A stretch of DNA of 64,000 nucleotides from Copromyces sp. CBS 386.78 (taxonomy: Eukaryota > Ascomycota > Sordariomycetes > Sordariales > Sordariaceae), in NCBI GenBank assembly GCA_030685235.1, contig MU839126.1, positions 60,031-124,030 on the forward strand. The letters run 5' to 3'. Shown here piece after piece: positions 1 to 11,677 of the stretch; position 1 is the first letter of the stretch, and every line of letters starts with the position of its first letter. The position numbers and the translations under genes were made by a program. The notes under the pieces were generated by a model that made no database searches, had not been told where the DNA came from, and saw only the letters and a program-made list of their open reading frames with translations.

Positions 1-88
1 TTCCTCGGTTCTCTTTACTGCGTGCCCGCGCCGGGCCGGGCCGCCCCCGCCCCCCCCCGCCCCCCCCCCCCCCCCCCCCCCCCGCGGT
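1..88. other. Extremely GC-rich, poly-C stretch at the window edge
   Basis: The first ~35 bases are ordinary mixed sequence. They run into GC-only sequence with long uninterrupted C runs ending near position 85, followed abruptly by AT-rich DNA. Nothing codes here. The abrupt change and homopolymer character suggest a contig end or sequencing artefact rather than genomic signal, but this cannot be decided from the sequence. Confidence 0.6.
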
Positions 89-845
89 ATTAAAAAGGTA
101 CTAGAAATCTATATTAACAATATTAAAAATCATAATAATATTTCGTTGCCTAGTTGAAATACGACATTTTCTTCGTTAATACTCCTATATCTACACCCGA
201 GATTCTATAGCAAAAGTCACACCACACGCACCGGAGAAGTATATATGAGAAAAATATTATATATTACTAACGAAACAAATCTAACAAATCAAATAGCATT
301 TAATAGGGCGGTACTAGCCTTTAAATAGAGAGGCCCCAATCCTTATTTGGGCCCCAATCGGGTTAGGGTTATACGTGTACATATAATTTTCGAACTATTT
401 ATTTCAATTAGACCATTATAATACATCAACCTTTCGTAAAAGATAATACCAAGCCTAGCCAACTAATAGATCCCCCATTCACTAGCCTACGCACAACCCC
501 CATCTTTAAACTTAGCCATTTCGAACATACCTTTTTATAAAATCACGAACAATAAATAACATAATCGATATAATAATAATAATACTATAATATTTAGAAG
601 AGAGAGAAGAGAATAGAAAGTTTAAAGGGCTAGAAACGGTAGGCTAGAAACCCAGGGCACGAATAGGGCGAATAAATAGCCTATACCCTATACCCGGGAC
701 CCACCAACACTTTTTCATTAACCCAACTTTCTTTCAAATCCTTTATTACAACCCAACTAATTATAAATACCAGAACCGGCCAGAATTACTCGTATATACG
801 TAAATATTAATCACAAAGATTATTAAATTAAAGCGATTAAAAGTA
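89..845. other. RIP-degraded AT-rich sequence, no gene
   Basis: AT-rich DNA with no open reading frame of note. It contains the left, mutated arm (about 295-359) of a long inverted repeat whose cleaner partner lies at 9560-9622. Nothing else is recognisable. Confidence 0.6.
295..359 (+). repeat. Left arm of a 64-bp inverted repeat flanking the first gypsy relic
   Basis: About 64 bases match the reverse complement of 9560-9622. Differences are G-to-A or C-to-T in this copy, as expected if this arm was RIP-mutated and the right arm was not. The core GGCCCCAATCCTTATTTGGG is itself partly palindromic. A short TTAGGGTTA follows at about 363-371. The pair encloses the gypsy element at 846-9363. 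Confidence 0.75.
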
Positions 846-1657
846 TATCACGGGGCAAGGCGAACGTTAGGTATCTGTAAAGACATTCGTAATTGCACGA
901 GGAAGAGGAAGCTATCTAGGGGATCCCTGATGGCTATCTATATATAGTAAGCATGTGGCCCGTACAGCCTAGTTATCCTATAGATTATCCTATAGGCTAG
1001 TATAGTCTATATAGCCTTGGCGATAGGGGTAGGCTGACAACCGTACAATCTAACCCTGGTATGTTTGTTAGCTTGGTACAAAACAGGGGGGAAGATAGGC
1101 ATGCAGTTGTAAGAGGGTGTAGGTGCAATTGAGAGGGAAGAGTGGCCTCTTAACTATAAAATCGAGCGATTGATTCTGGGCTCGATCTGAGTGCGGTGAT
1201 TTGCTCGTTTGGGCGTTTGAATGAGGGCATTCAGAGATTACTCTCCGTTAGGCGTTTGAAATGGTACGGGTAAGCGCTGTAATGCCCTGTAATCTAGCTC
1301 AAAAGGGAGTCCTACACTCCCGTGGTCACGGTAAGGTGCGCGGTGGCGTTTTTTTACCCTGGTCGCATTGTCTAGACTCGAGTATGACTAAGCAGGTGCA
1401 CAGACCATATGCTCTCATTGAGCCAATCAGACAGCTCGCATTGGAGTGCACTGACCACTTACACCCCTGCTCCTGGGTATCACGCTAACAAACAAACCAG
1501 TCTTATATTGTAGTTAGTTAAATGTTAGATGCGTTTAGCCGCATCTACTATATTGGGTCTTTGCAGCCAATTAGAGCATACTATTAACCCGGCAATTATT
1601 ATTGTAATAAAGGTAGCGATATAGGACGGTTAGTTAGTTATAGATAATTTTATAATA
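846..1657 (-). repeat. Left LTR of element 1, split by a 465-bp insertion
   Basis: Aligns with 9019-9363 once the insertion at 1046-1510 and one TA are removed (345 bp each). The outer part (846-1044) is nearly free of RIP-type changes, while the inner part (1512-1657) is more mutated, ending ATAATA where the right LTR has GTGACA. Confidence 0.9.
1046..1510. mobile_element. Non-autonomous inverted-repeat element (MITE-like) with TA target duplication
   Basis: The 465-bp segment has imperfect terminal inverted repeats of about 27 bp: the left end contains CTGGTATGTTTGTTAGC at 1056-1072 and the right end contains GCTAACAAACAAACCAG at 1484-1500. TA flanks both ends (1044-1045, 1511-1512), and the uninterrupted right LTR carries a single CA at this place, so the empty site is visible. 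TA duplication points to the Tc1/mariner (including Fot1/pogo) superfamily. The 75-codon frame at 1261-1488 matches nothing I know. Base composition is balanced and unlike the RIP-mutated flanks, so insertion probably came after RIP or the element was too short to be hit. Confidence 0.8.
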
Positions 1658-1799
1658 TTTCCTTCGCTTAAAATACCTTTGGGGTAAAAATACTTCCCTT
1701 TTTAATCTCTTCTATAATATTTATTATTTACCCTTTTATATTGTTTTTACTTTCCTTTTTAGGCTATTGCTTTGCCCTCTTAGTAATGTGGTAATTGCT

Positions 1800-4700
1800 G
1801 TATTACTAGTATTATATTTATTTTTTCTAGCGGCTAGTCTGTCCTAATGGCCTTCTTTAGAGCCTTTTTAGCTCTATAGCGACGTTTTTCGTTTACGATC
1901 TATTGTAGTAGTATTAGTATATTTAAGTTATTATTTTAAAAATTTTTGAGGTCGTCGATATAATATTCTACGTCCTTCTATAGTTATTAAGTAGGATCGT
2001 AGGGGCTTCCCTAAATTACCTAATATTCCTATTTATTATTTTTTATATTAAAATAGTAATTGTCGATAGTTTTATAGAATTATTCGATTACGTCTTTAAT
2101 ATTATTTATTTATTTTATAATCCGCTTATTATTTACTTAGATATTTTGGGTTTTGTTTTATTCGGGGATCCTTTAATAATTTTAAAGTTTTATTATATTA
2201 ATATAGAAAGTACGGTTATATTTTATATTAATAGGGAATTTTAGTATAATACAGTAATTATTTATTTTTATAATTTCGAAAGGCCTTTTTTATAATAGCG
2301 TAAATTTTATTTATGGGCGGCCCGATACGAAGTTATTTATATTAAATAAGATTTTATTGCCGATATAATACTTTAGCGTATTAGACTATTTTTCGTTAGC
2401 GGTTTCTTCGTATTGTATTTAATTGCTTTTAATTATAGTAATAATTTTATTTAATATTATATTAAATTAGTCGGCGATTTTATTAGTTTTAAAGTACTTT
2501 GTCTACTATATTTTAGAAAGTTTTAGTAGGTATGGTTGGGCGGGTTTAATTCTTATCCGAGGGTAAAAATTATAATTTGCGAAGAATAGGAATATATTAG
2601 TATTATTTAAATATATATTATTACCGGCGAATTTTGTTAGGGGTAATTAATTGACTTAATTATTTTAAGTTTAATTAATATAGGTACGAAGGAAATACTT
2701 TAATTTAGCATTAATACGTTCGGTTTGGCTATTAATTTCTTTATAGAATACCGATAATAATTTTAGAATAATTTTTAATCTTTTAGATAAAGCCTTTTAA
2801 AGTTATAAAATAAATTAAGTACTACGATTAGAAATAATAGTATTTAATAAACTATAAAGGGCGTAAATTTTTTCGATAAATCGATTAATAAATTTTTTAT
2901 AATTAATATTTCGATTAAAATATAGTATTTTATTTTTATTAAGCGGTCTATTATTATAGTAATATATTTATACTTTCGGTTTTCTTAAACGTAGGACGTT
3001 ATAGGGGTAATATAATCGATAGCGATATTCTTTTATAGGGCGAAGGGTATTAGTAGAGGTTTTAAAAGTCCTGCTAGTATACGTTATAATAATTTTATTT
3101 TTATATATTAAAAGTAGGCTTTATAATAAATTTTAATAGTTTTATTTATATTTAATTAGTAAAATAAGTAATTAAAGGTAGTAAACATTTTATTCCGGCC
3201 CTAATAGCTTACTAATACGGATTTATAATATTTTTATATAAAATATAATTATAGTATAATATTTTTTAAATCGATTATAAGCGTTAAACATTAGTATACT
3301 TTATTATTAATTATATAGTATTCTATAAAAACTATTTTTCTTATATTTTTCTTTAATATTTTGAATTATATTTGATAATTTTCGTTTATAAGGGCGGCTA
3401 TTAAATCTTAATAAAAGATTGAATTACGGTAATTGGCGTCGATTAATTTATTTATAAATAATTCTTCCGGGTTATATTCGTAAGCGTAAATATAATTTAC
3501 GAAAATAGAGGGGTTAAAAAGTATTTTGTAGCGGGCTTTTAACCGATCGTCGTTTATATCCTTCGGTATATCTTTTAATTTCTTGCTTAGGGTATTAGGA
3601 TAGATTTAGAGAATGCCCGGCCTATATTTAATAGTAAAATTAAATTTAAATAGGAAATTAGACTACTATATATATTGCGGTATGAGTTTTTTATTTTCCG
3701 TAAAGGTTTATAGGCCCTTGTAGTCGGTTAGGATTTTAAACGGTTTTTAGGCGCCCTATAATTCTAGTCCTTATTCCTCTAAAGCTTTAATAATTATAAA
3801 TAGTTCTTTATTGTAAATATTATAATTATATTCTACGGTAGAGTATTTTTGTGAAAAATATACGATTAGGCGTAAAATATTTTCGTTATCGTATTGAAAT
3901 AATATATTGTTTGCGGCCTAATTAGAAATATCGGTTTCGATTACGGTTGGGCGGGACTAATTATAAATTTAAAGGACGGGATTTATAATAAAGGTTTTTT
4001 TTAGTTTTTTAAAAGCTTTCTAATAATTTTTTATTTAGCGCTATTCGGCTAATTTCTTCGTAAAGTCGTATAATAGAGTAATTATAATCGAAAAGTATTA
4101 AATAAAGCGCCGGTAGAAATTTATAAATCTTAGGAACTTTTAGAATTAGCGTCTTAATTATAGGGCCTCTTATTTAATAACGGCTTTTACTTTTGTAAGG
4201 TCTATTTCTATACTCCTTAATATAATAAAAAGGCTTAAGTATTTTATATAAGTAATATCGAATTTATATTTATTAATATTTAATTAAAGGTTAGCGTTAA
4301 TTATTCTTTTAAAGATTTCGTCTATATAGGTAGTATATTCCTCTATATTTTTAAAGTAGACGAAAATGTTATTTAAGTATATTATTATATAAATATTTAG
4401 AATATTATATAGTACGTTATTAATATAATTCTAGAATATATTGGGTACGCTTTAGAGGCCGAAAAGAAGGATTAATAATTCGTAGAAATTGAAATATATA
4501 ATAAAAACAGTTAATTATTCGTAGCTTTTTTAAATACGGATTTAGTTAAAAATAACGATAATATTTAATTTAATAAAGATTTTAATACAGTAAATAGTAT
4601 TAAGAATTTCCTTAATTAATAAAAGTAAATACTATATTTTAAATATAATATTATTAATATTATAGTAGTCGATATAAATATAAATACCCCTATTAAATTT

Positions 4701-7700
4701 ATTTATAAGGAATAAGGGTAAGGTTGCTTGGGATTGGGAAGGTTTAATGAAATTATTTTCTAATTGACCGTTGATCTATTTTTTGACGATAATTATTTTT
4801 ATAGGTGAAATTGGTCGGTAGCGGACATTCGGCGGCTTTTCCTTTAATATAAATTCGATTTTGTAATTATATATTTGATAGGGCGGAAATTTATTCGTTT
4901 TCTTAGTACGGAAAGCGTTAATCCTTTTTTAATATTTGCGTAGGAATTTAAATTTAATTTCTTTATTAGTTTTCGGAGGTTAGTTAATTTTTTTATAGAA
5001 CGTTAATACGTTTTCCTCTATAATTTTTAAAATAATAATTTTATATATAAGTATATTTATATTTAAGTTATTTATAAGAATAATAGTTTGGGCGATTTTA
5101 ATAATTATTAATTCTTTTTAATTTATATCCCTTACGTACGCGTTAATAAATTTATAAAAGCGCTTTAGGAGGCGGTCTTTATATTATTTACTTTTGCTAT
5201 TTATAATATTTTAGGCTATTTTTTTAATAAGGTTATTATAAGTATTAATTTTATAAAGGGTAATTAGTCGGTAGATTTTTATATAATTTATAAAGTAGGG
5301 TTATAAATTATACGTTTCGTATAGGAAATTAAAGGTAGTAATATTAATATTACATATACTTTAGGCGTTAATTTATCCTTCGATTATTTTGAACCGCTTT
5401 ATAATTAGATAAGCGGTGCCGGAGGAATTCTTTACGCTTTTTACTTTTTTATAAAGCGGTGCGGGTATAAAAGGTTCTACTATTTATTTTAGTACATTAT
5501 AATTTAATAAAGCTATATTTTTAGTAAATTTTTTAATAGGAAGTTTAAAATAGTATAAAAGGAGGTCGCGGCGGTACGGCTATGCCCCTTATTTTAAATA
5601 GAAATTTTCGTTAGTTTTATAAAATTTATAAAGGTTATAGGCTTTACTTTTAGGGCGGCTTTTATAAGGCTTATAATAGGGGGGCGGAGCAGAAATAGAA
5701 TTATTTTTTAGTAGTAATTTTAGTATTTAAATATTATTACGTTCTAGTCTATTATAAGGGATATAGTTTTAAAAACATAATAGTTTTAATATATTCTAGC
5801 GAAGCTTTTATTAGTATAGGAGTAGTACAGAATTAGAATTGGCCTTTAGTAGTAATTTTGGATTTTAATAATAGTAATTTGCCCTACCGGTAGTTTTATT
5901 AATATTCCTATTAGTAGTCCCGGGGCGGTATTTTAAATTTTAAAATTCTTTTGAATTTTAGTAATAATAATTTGCCTTATTAGTAATCTTATTAATATTT
6001 TTGTCGGTGGTCCTAGGGTAGTATTTTAGATTTTAGAGTTTTCTTGGGCTTTAGTAAAGCGGTAATCGATTTTTTAGAATTTAATATTCTATTGGACTCT
6101 AGCGAAGTAATAGTTTCGGCGGCTAAATATCGTTACGTATAAGTCTTTCTATAGGAATTAGGTATTAATTTCCTAGAATCTTATTTTTTAATAGATTTTA
6201 GTAAGGTAGTAGTTTCAGCGGTTAAATATCGCTATATATAAGTCCTTCTATAGGGATTAGAACCGAATAATTTACTAAATTACTTTTTATTTAATCGATA
6301 TAATTATTTATTTTAGGTAGAAGCTTTAGTATTTTCGGGGTATTTAATAATATTCTTTTATCCTATTCGTTTATTATTACTATATAAAATTAGTAATATA
6401 AATTATTAGGAGAGCGGTTCTATATATTGGGGGCGTTCTATAGGGAAACGGGGAGATTTAATAGGAGGTATTAGTTAGCGTACCGATTAGTAAATTAGAT
6501 TTTCCCTTCTATTTAAACAATATACGGTTCGTATTTTTTAAATTAAGGTAGTCCTAAGATAATAAAGTAGTTAGGAGAAATATTATAAATTAGGAATATA
6601 ATATTTTCTAAGTAATAATTAATATAAAGGTTCGTTGTAAGTTCTTTAGTAATAAACCCTTTTATAATACTATTAACGAAAGTTAATTTTTTAGGTTCTA
6701 AGAATTTAAACGTAGCGAATCCATTTTTCCTTATAAAAGAACGGTCGATAAAAGTAAACGTTATATAACTGCTATCGACGAAAATTATATAATAAATTTT
6801 ATATAGTCCGAAGGATAAATAAAAGGAAAGGAATTATCATGGGGCGCGAGCAAGCACTAAGGTAAGATGTTGATTGTTGTGCGAGGAACCAGAAGAGGAA
6901 CCTGTGCGCACACGAGAACTATGTAGGGCATGGTGTGGAGCCCTGTGGTCATGGGTCCACAGGGCGGCACCATGGCTGTGCTGCACTCAGACAGCTGCAC
7001 TCAGCTGGCTGCACCAATGCAGCACAGCACCCCTATCTATCTACAAGGAGCAGGCAATGCCTGTGACAGGAATAATAAATTTTAATAGAAATTATTTAGT
7101 AAATTAATAATAATTATTTTTAAATTTTTAAACGGCTCCTTCTTTCTTTTTATAAACTTTTTTCGCCCCTATAGGCGATTATTTATAAGGTTTAATTATT
7201 TCCCTAATTATTATTTACGTTATTATTATAATATTTTTTGCCTTCGTCTTCTTTTCTAGTATTTATAGTACAGAAATTTATATTATTACTATACCCCTAT
7301 TAGCCGGCCGCCGGGGGGTTAGTATTAGTATTACTATTATTATTAATATTCCCGGTATTTTAATTGGAATTTCCGCCTCCCTAACTTCTTTTACCTTTTC
7401 TTCGGTTATTTTAGCCTTTTTTATTGCCTCTTCGGCCCCCCTTATTACTAGTCTAGGGGTTGCAATTACTATAATTAATACTATTACAGTAATTCTTTAT
7501 AATATACTTTTTTTTTTATATTTATAATATAAGTTATTTTTATTTTAATATTTAATAATATTATTATAGACGGTACGTAAAATGTAAATAATATTAAAGT
7601 TTATAATATCATTTCCTTTATTAACGGTTTTTCCCGAATTATTATTAGAATTCGAATTAGAAGTTTTACCAGTAGCGGATTTAGCCTTATAATCGTCGTT

Positions 7701-8990
7701 TTCAATATTGCGCGCGAAATTGTAGTAGAGCGATAATTATTTTTTGAAATTGTTTTCGGCGGGGAAGGTTTATTAATAAATGAAGGAAGTACGAAGTTTT
7801 TAGGAAATTTTATTTTGTAAGTAGTATATTTTTATAATATTATTTAAATTATAGCGGTTAATAGTTTTAATATATTTTATTTCGAAATTAGCGAAGAAAT
7901 AGTTTCCCTATTTAAGTTCGTTAAATTTACGGGCGGTATCTAGGTATAAATTTGTATTATTATAACGAATATTTAAGAAAGATAAGAATTCGATATTTAT
8001 TTTCCATTATTAAACTTCGGGATTATTAGGGTTTATAAGGATTTTTTAAATATTTTTATTAATTAAAGTAGTTATTTTAGGGCTAAATAGGTAGTTTGTA
8101 TAAGCGATTTTAGTCTTTTCGTTGGGGAATTTAATAGTATTTAGGGTTTAAACGGAAAAAATACGGCTTTTCTATATGAAATACGCTTTATTATATTTAA
8201 TATAGTCCCTTTAGGTAGTTACGAAGGGTTTGGGGTCTAAGAGGAGCGGCTTTTAATACTTTACTATATTTTCGCTACCGTTTATAATAATTTGGGCAAT
8301 ATAGTAATTTTGTTAATTTATAGCGAAAACGGCCTATATTTCCTAAGCGAAGCTTTATATATTATTAAATTCGGTATAAATTTAATAAAGTTCTTTTTAA
8401 ATTTAGTAAAAGTCTTTTAGAATTTGTTTATATTTATTAAAGATATTAATATATTATTCTTTTTTAAATTGGAATTTAAATTAAAAGTTCTAAAATTCCT
8501 TAATAGTAATAGTAAAATAATAATTAAATACCCTAATTATTTAGGTAATAGGGTTAATAATTATTTAAAATACTCTTCCTTCAATTAGGTTAAGGGAGTT
8601 AATAAGGGTATTATTATAAGTAAGTTTAACCTTCGCTAAATATTAAGTAATAGTTATAATAAGAGTTATAATTATATTAATACGAAAGAGGCCGTTTAAA
8701 GTTATTAAATAAATTTCTTCGTTAGTAGGGGGGTTAGAACTCTCTATTAGTACTTTTAAATTTTCCGGTTCGTTAATATAATTTAGTACGTTGGGTACTT
8801 CGATATTATCGTCCGTAATATATTTTAATAATTAGGCTTGCTACGGGGCGTTTAAAAGGATACTTTCGTTTATAATAATATTATCGTTACTTAGAATTAT
8901 AAATTTAAGCTTTCGTAGCCTCTTATTCTTTAGCGACTAGTAGCGTTACTTAATTATATTAAATAACGTATATTTAAAAAAATATACGTT
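1800..8990 (-). pseudogene. gag-pol relic of element 1 (Ty3/gypsy)
   Basis: Read on the minus strand, about 4.2-4.9 kb gives reverse-transcriptase-like text: an YLNN block where gypsy elements have YLDD, then spaced NINKYKF, KYLSLF and NFYRRFI blocks. RNase H-like YNYNIYNKEL follows near 3.8 kb. Integrase-like fragments lie near 2.75-3.05 kb, with IIDRLIK followed by NTIISNRSTQFI, which corresponds to the family's D-x-G-TQF segment. Gag should occupy about 7.2-9.0 kb by order but I could not confirm domains there. Stops are very numerous and CAA/CAG-to-TAA/TAG changes dominate, so this is dead coding sequence. The solo LTR at 6835 interrupts it. Boundaries are approximate. Confidence 0.75.
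6835..7068. repeat. Solo LTR, barely RIP-mutated, inside element 1
   Basis: A 234-bp GC-balanced sequence begins TATCATGGGGCG and ends CCTGTGACA, the same terminal pattern as the LTRs of elements 1 and 2, and its interior aligns loosely with the LTRs at 35450 and 44304. GGAAT is duplicated at 6830-6834 and 7069-7073. No internal region is present, so it is a solo LTR left by LTR-LTR recombination. The 77-codon frame over it is not a gene. Confidence 0.85.
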
Positions 8991-9018
8991 CGTAGCGTAA
9001 TAATTAAATGTAATTAAT

Positions 9019-9363
9019 TATTACGGGGTAAAGTGAACGTTAGGTATTTATAAAAATATTTGTAATTGTACGAGGAAGAAGAAGCTATTTAGGGGAGCTT
9101 TAATAGTTATTTATATATAGTAAGTATATAGCCCGTATAACTTAATTATCCTATAAATTATTTTATAAGCTAGTATAGTTTATATAGCCTTAGCAATAGG
9201 GGTAGGCTAATAACCGCAGCCAGTTAGATATTAAATACGTTCAGCCGCATCTGCTATACTAAGTCTCTGTAGCCAATTAGAGTATGCTATTAACCCGGTA
9301 ACTATTGCCGTAGTGAAGGCAGCGATATAGGACGGTTAGTTAGTTACAGATAACCCTGTGACA
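9019..9363 (-). repeat. Right LTR of element 1
   Basis: This 345-bp copy matches the left LTR. RIP-type changes crowd the inner part (9019 to about 9200), while the outer 150 bp (about 9210-9363) is nearly unmutated and retains the GTGACA end. Confidence 0.9.
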
Positions 9364-9559
9364 AAGTAGTTCTAAAATTATTTCTAATAATAATATAATA
9401 GAGCGATATATTTTCAAAAAAGGGGTACATCTAATAATATTTTGGCTAGTATTTACCTCTACGGTCCGTACGCAGGAAGTTTGAGTATATGTGTAACACT
9501 TTCGAAATTACTATGTAAATAATAAATTACTGTAAAGTTTCACGCCAAGACCTATAATA

Positions 9560-9622
9560 TTGGGGCCCAAATAAGGATTGGGGCCTCTCTATCTAAAGGC
9601 TGGTACCGCCCCATCAAATGCC
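9560..9622 (-). repeat. Right, less mutated arm of the inverted repeat paired with 295-359
   Basis: Reverse complement of 295-359 apart from RIP-type changes in the left arm. It lies at the boundary where AT-rich DNA gives way to the gene island. Just inside it (9621-9735) several AAATCAAA or TTTGATTT words recur. Confidence 0.75.
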
Positions 9623-9927
9623 AAATCAAATATAGCATCATATTTGCGTTGATTTGACTGTTTTTTACCCGTATTTGATTTGCTAACCAGATGGTAGATT
9701 TGCTTTGATTTATTAAGATTTGATTTGTGTGAAGCACTGACCGCACCCTTGCTCTTTACGAGATAGTTACCGGGTGGGAGGGGGAGGAGGGGAGCTGAGA
9801 CTCATGAAAGCAGCGCACCTAATGCCTGCTATGCTCGACCACGCTGACCTTCGCTCTCCGCACTGCTGTTGCTTGGCTGATCGCGAGCGACGGACTATGA
9901 CTTCGCGAGGACTAGTCGTGGTAACAT

Positions 9928-9960
9928 CCGAGGCAGGATCTTGAGATGGGTCAGCCGAGG
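9928..9960 (+). promoter_or_regulatory. Paired CCGAGG motifs, candidate fatty-acid-responsive (FarA/Ctf1-type) sites
   Basis: CCGAGG occurs at 9928-9933 and 9955-9960, roughly 360-395 bp before the cutinase start. CCTCGG/CCGAGG is the known core bound by the fungal FarA/FarB/CTF1 regulators that induce cutinase and fatty-acid catabolism genes. Hexamers occur by chance, so the role is inferred from proximity and pairing. Confidence 0.35.
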
Positions 9961-10322
9961 GCGGGAGATCTTTATGCTTTTGGCCTTCAACTCCGCGAGA
10001 GGGGAGGATGGCTGCAGGACTTGGTAGAATGTCGAGATGCGACTGGGTGAGAGGTGATTCAGGGTGGAGTGGAAGCAGTTCATCGAGGCTCTCATGCATG
10101 TGGCCAGAGAGAAGCGTCGACATGAAGGTTTCAAGAAGTATAAAGACGTCTTCAAACTCCCTGATCAAACATCTCATATCTCTCTACCTAGGTAGCCAGA
10201 CAGCACCAGCCCAGCCAGACATCCAGTCCAATCCCAGCAACTGCCACCTAGGATCTTCTTGAAACTACTCTTTTGCGCACCATCTACCACCCTTCCTTCC
10301 ATCCCACCACCAATCTTGCAAA

Positions 10323-11058
10323 ATGAAGTCCTTCGTAGCCCTCTCCCTCGCGGCCCTCGCCCTCGCCACCCCCATCCCCGTCTCCAACGAGCCAGCCATC
10401 CTCGCCGAGCGCCAGACCCAGACCGGCATCACATCCACCGAGTTCACCCGTCTCGGCTGCCGCCCCGTCATCTTCCTCTTCGCCCGCGGCTCGACCGAGG
10501 TCGGCAACATGGGCTCTACCGTCGGCCCCCCGACCTCCAACGGCATCAAGGCCGCGCAAGGCGTCACTAATGTCGTCACCGAGGGCATCGACTACCCTGC
10601 CCTGCTGTCCACCAACTTCCTCCCCGGCGGTGCCGACCTGGGCGGTATTAGCGAGATGAAGAGGCTCCTCAACAAGGCGGCGACCGACTGCCCCAAGTCC
10701 AAGATTGTCGTTGCTGGATACAGGTATGGACATGGCATCCTTCCAGCTCCCCTTCCCCCCTTGGCACTCATACTAACCGCACAAAAACAGCCAAGGCGCA
10801 GCCCTCGTCCACCGCGCCGTCGAGGACATGTCCGAGGCGGTCAAGAACAAGATCGTGGCCGCCGTGACTTACGGTGACACCCAGCGCCTCCAGGACGGCG
10901 GCCGCATCCCCAACTTCCCCGAGTCCAAGACTCTCGTCATCTGCAACACCGGTGACCTCGTCTGCCTCGGCCAGCTAACCATTCTCGCTCCTCACCTCGA
11001 TTATGAGCGCCGCGTGCCTGAGGCTCTTGCTTTCATCAACGCTAAATTGGCTGCTTAG
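10323..11058 (+). CDS. Secreted cutinase (carbohydrate esterase family 5), 222 aa, one intron
   Basis: Hydrolyses ester bonds of plant cutin outside the cell. Exons are 10323-10723 and 10791-11058; the 67-bp intron has GT-AG ends and a TACTAAC branch site, and joins to give the catalytic serine motif GYSQG. The rest of the triad is visible as Asp in GDLVC and His in the PHLDY segment. FLFARGSTEVGNMG supplies the oxyanion region, and four cysteines (in LGC, DC, IC, VC contexts) match the two conserved cutinase disulfides. A signal peptide (MKSFVALSLAALALA) is followed by a short pro-region. RIPNFP near the C-terminus is also family-typical. Length is normal, with no cellulose-binding module. 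The first gene of the island, it sits under 1 kb from RIP-degraded DNA. Its leader carries paired CCGAGG motifs that may bring lipid-responsive induction. Confidence 0.93.
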
Positions 11059-11677
11059 ATTGGGATTTGAGAGATAGTATCGACCAAGCTGGAATTGATC
11101 GGATGCTGATATCGGGGAATGACTCTAAACTCGAGTGCGGAACGAGTTCTGGAAGGACTTTCCAGGGGGCTGGTGGAGGGCACATTTGCTGTGGAAAACT
11201 CTCTGTCTGGTGGGCTTCGTGTGGCTTTTGCCTCTTCTATTTGCTGTTTTCTTTTTCTCTCATAGGTTTGCTTTCGACATAGCACTCAAATTCTGGCCAT
11301 GACATCTCTTTCCTATGGTGCGGTGTGAATATGACAGCATATGATGGGAGAACTTGTTGATGACGGACATTCATCTGTCTTCAAACGTGATTATCATTCC
11401 TGGTGGCTATGTTGGATATATGGGAAAGGCAAAGTGAGTGCATATGAGACTTAACTATTTCATTGCCGCCCTGCGCTTGACAGACTCGATCAAGCTACTC
11501 AGCTCGTTGCCGTCACTCGGTGGTTCTGACTTGTTGCTCCATTAGTAGAGGATTAGGTCTGGATCAAACCGTTGGCTGGCCATAGCTCGTAGAAGCGCTC
11601 GGCTTGAAATCTGTCGAAGAGGTTATGAGTACCCGTGCAGAAGTGGGGAAAAAAAGAATGAGTTGCAAAAAAAAGCT
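11059..11677. other. Intergenic, cutinase 3' region
   Basis: Contains the presumed cutinase 3' untranslated region. Frames at 11055-11285 on both strands are composition artefacts. I see no further gene before the tRNA at 11678. Confidence 0.5.
11660..11674 (-). terminator. Pol III terminator of tRNA-Pro
   Basis: The plus strand has A-runs at about 11667-11674, which on the transcribed strand is a T-run a few bases past the tRNA 3' end, as expected for RNA polymerase III. Confidence 0.6.

Larger units (their letters stand above)
846..9363 (-). mobile_element. Complete but RIP-degraded Ty3/gypsy LTR retrotransposon, element 1
   Basis: Two LTRs of 345 bp (the left one interrupted by another element) lie in direct orientation, begin as TATCAC or TATTAC (mutated TGTCAC) and end in GTGACA or ATAATA. 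A 5-bp duplication AAGTA flanks the element at 841-845 and 9364-9368. The internal region reads as gag-pol on the minus strand with stops in nearly every stretch. Nested inside are an inverted-repeat element (1046-1510) and a solo LTR (6835-7068). Net length without these is about 7.8 kb. It cannot be autonomous now. Confidence 0.9.
9369..10322. other. Island boundary and cutinase upstream region
   Basis: AT-rich sequence ends near 9.74 kb and GC-balanced DNA begins. Short overlapping frames on both strands (for example 9767-10177 minus) do not resemble any protein I know and lack support. The region holds two CCGAGG hexamers (9928-9933, 9955-9960), a 12-bp palindrome CTACCTAGGTAG (10184-10195), and a pyrimidine-rich leader just before the cutinase ATG. 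Confidence 0.5.

Noticed and set aside
363..371. Telomeric repeat
   Set aside because: TTAGGGTTA occurs once only; an array would be needed to claim telomeric DNA.
6874..7107. 77-codon frame in a GC-rich patch
   Set aside because: The patch is a solo LTR with target duplication; the frame runs out of it into RIP DNA.
10724..10877. Continuation of the first cutinase frame past the donor site
   Set aside because: It gives basic low-complexity text, whereas splicing restores the GYSQG motif and the second half of the fold.
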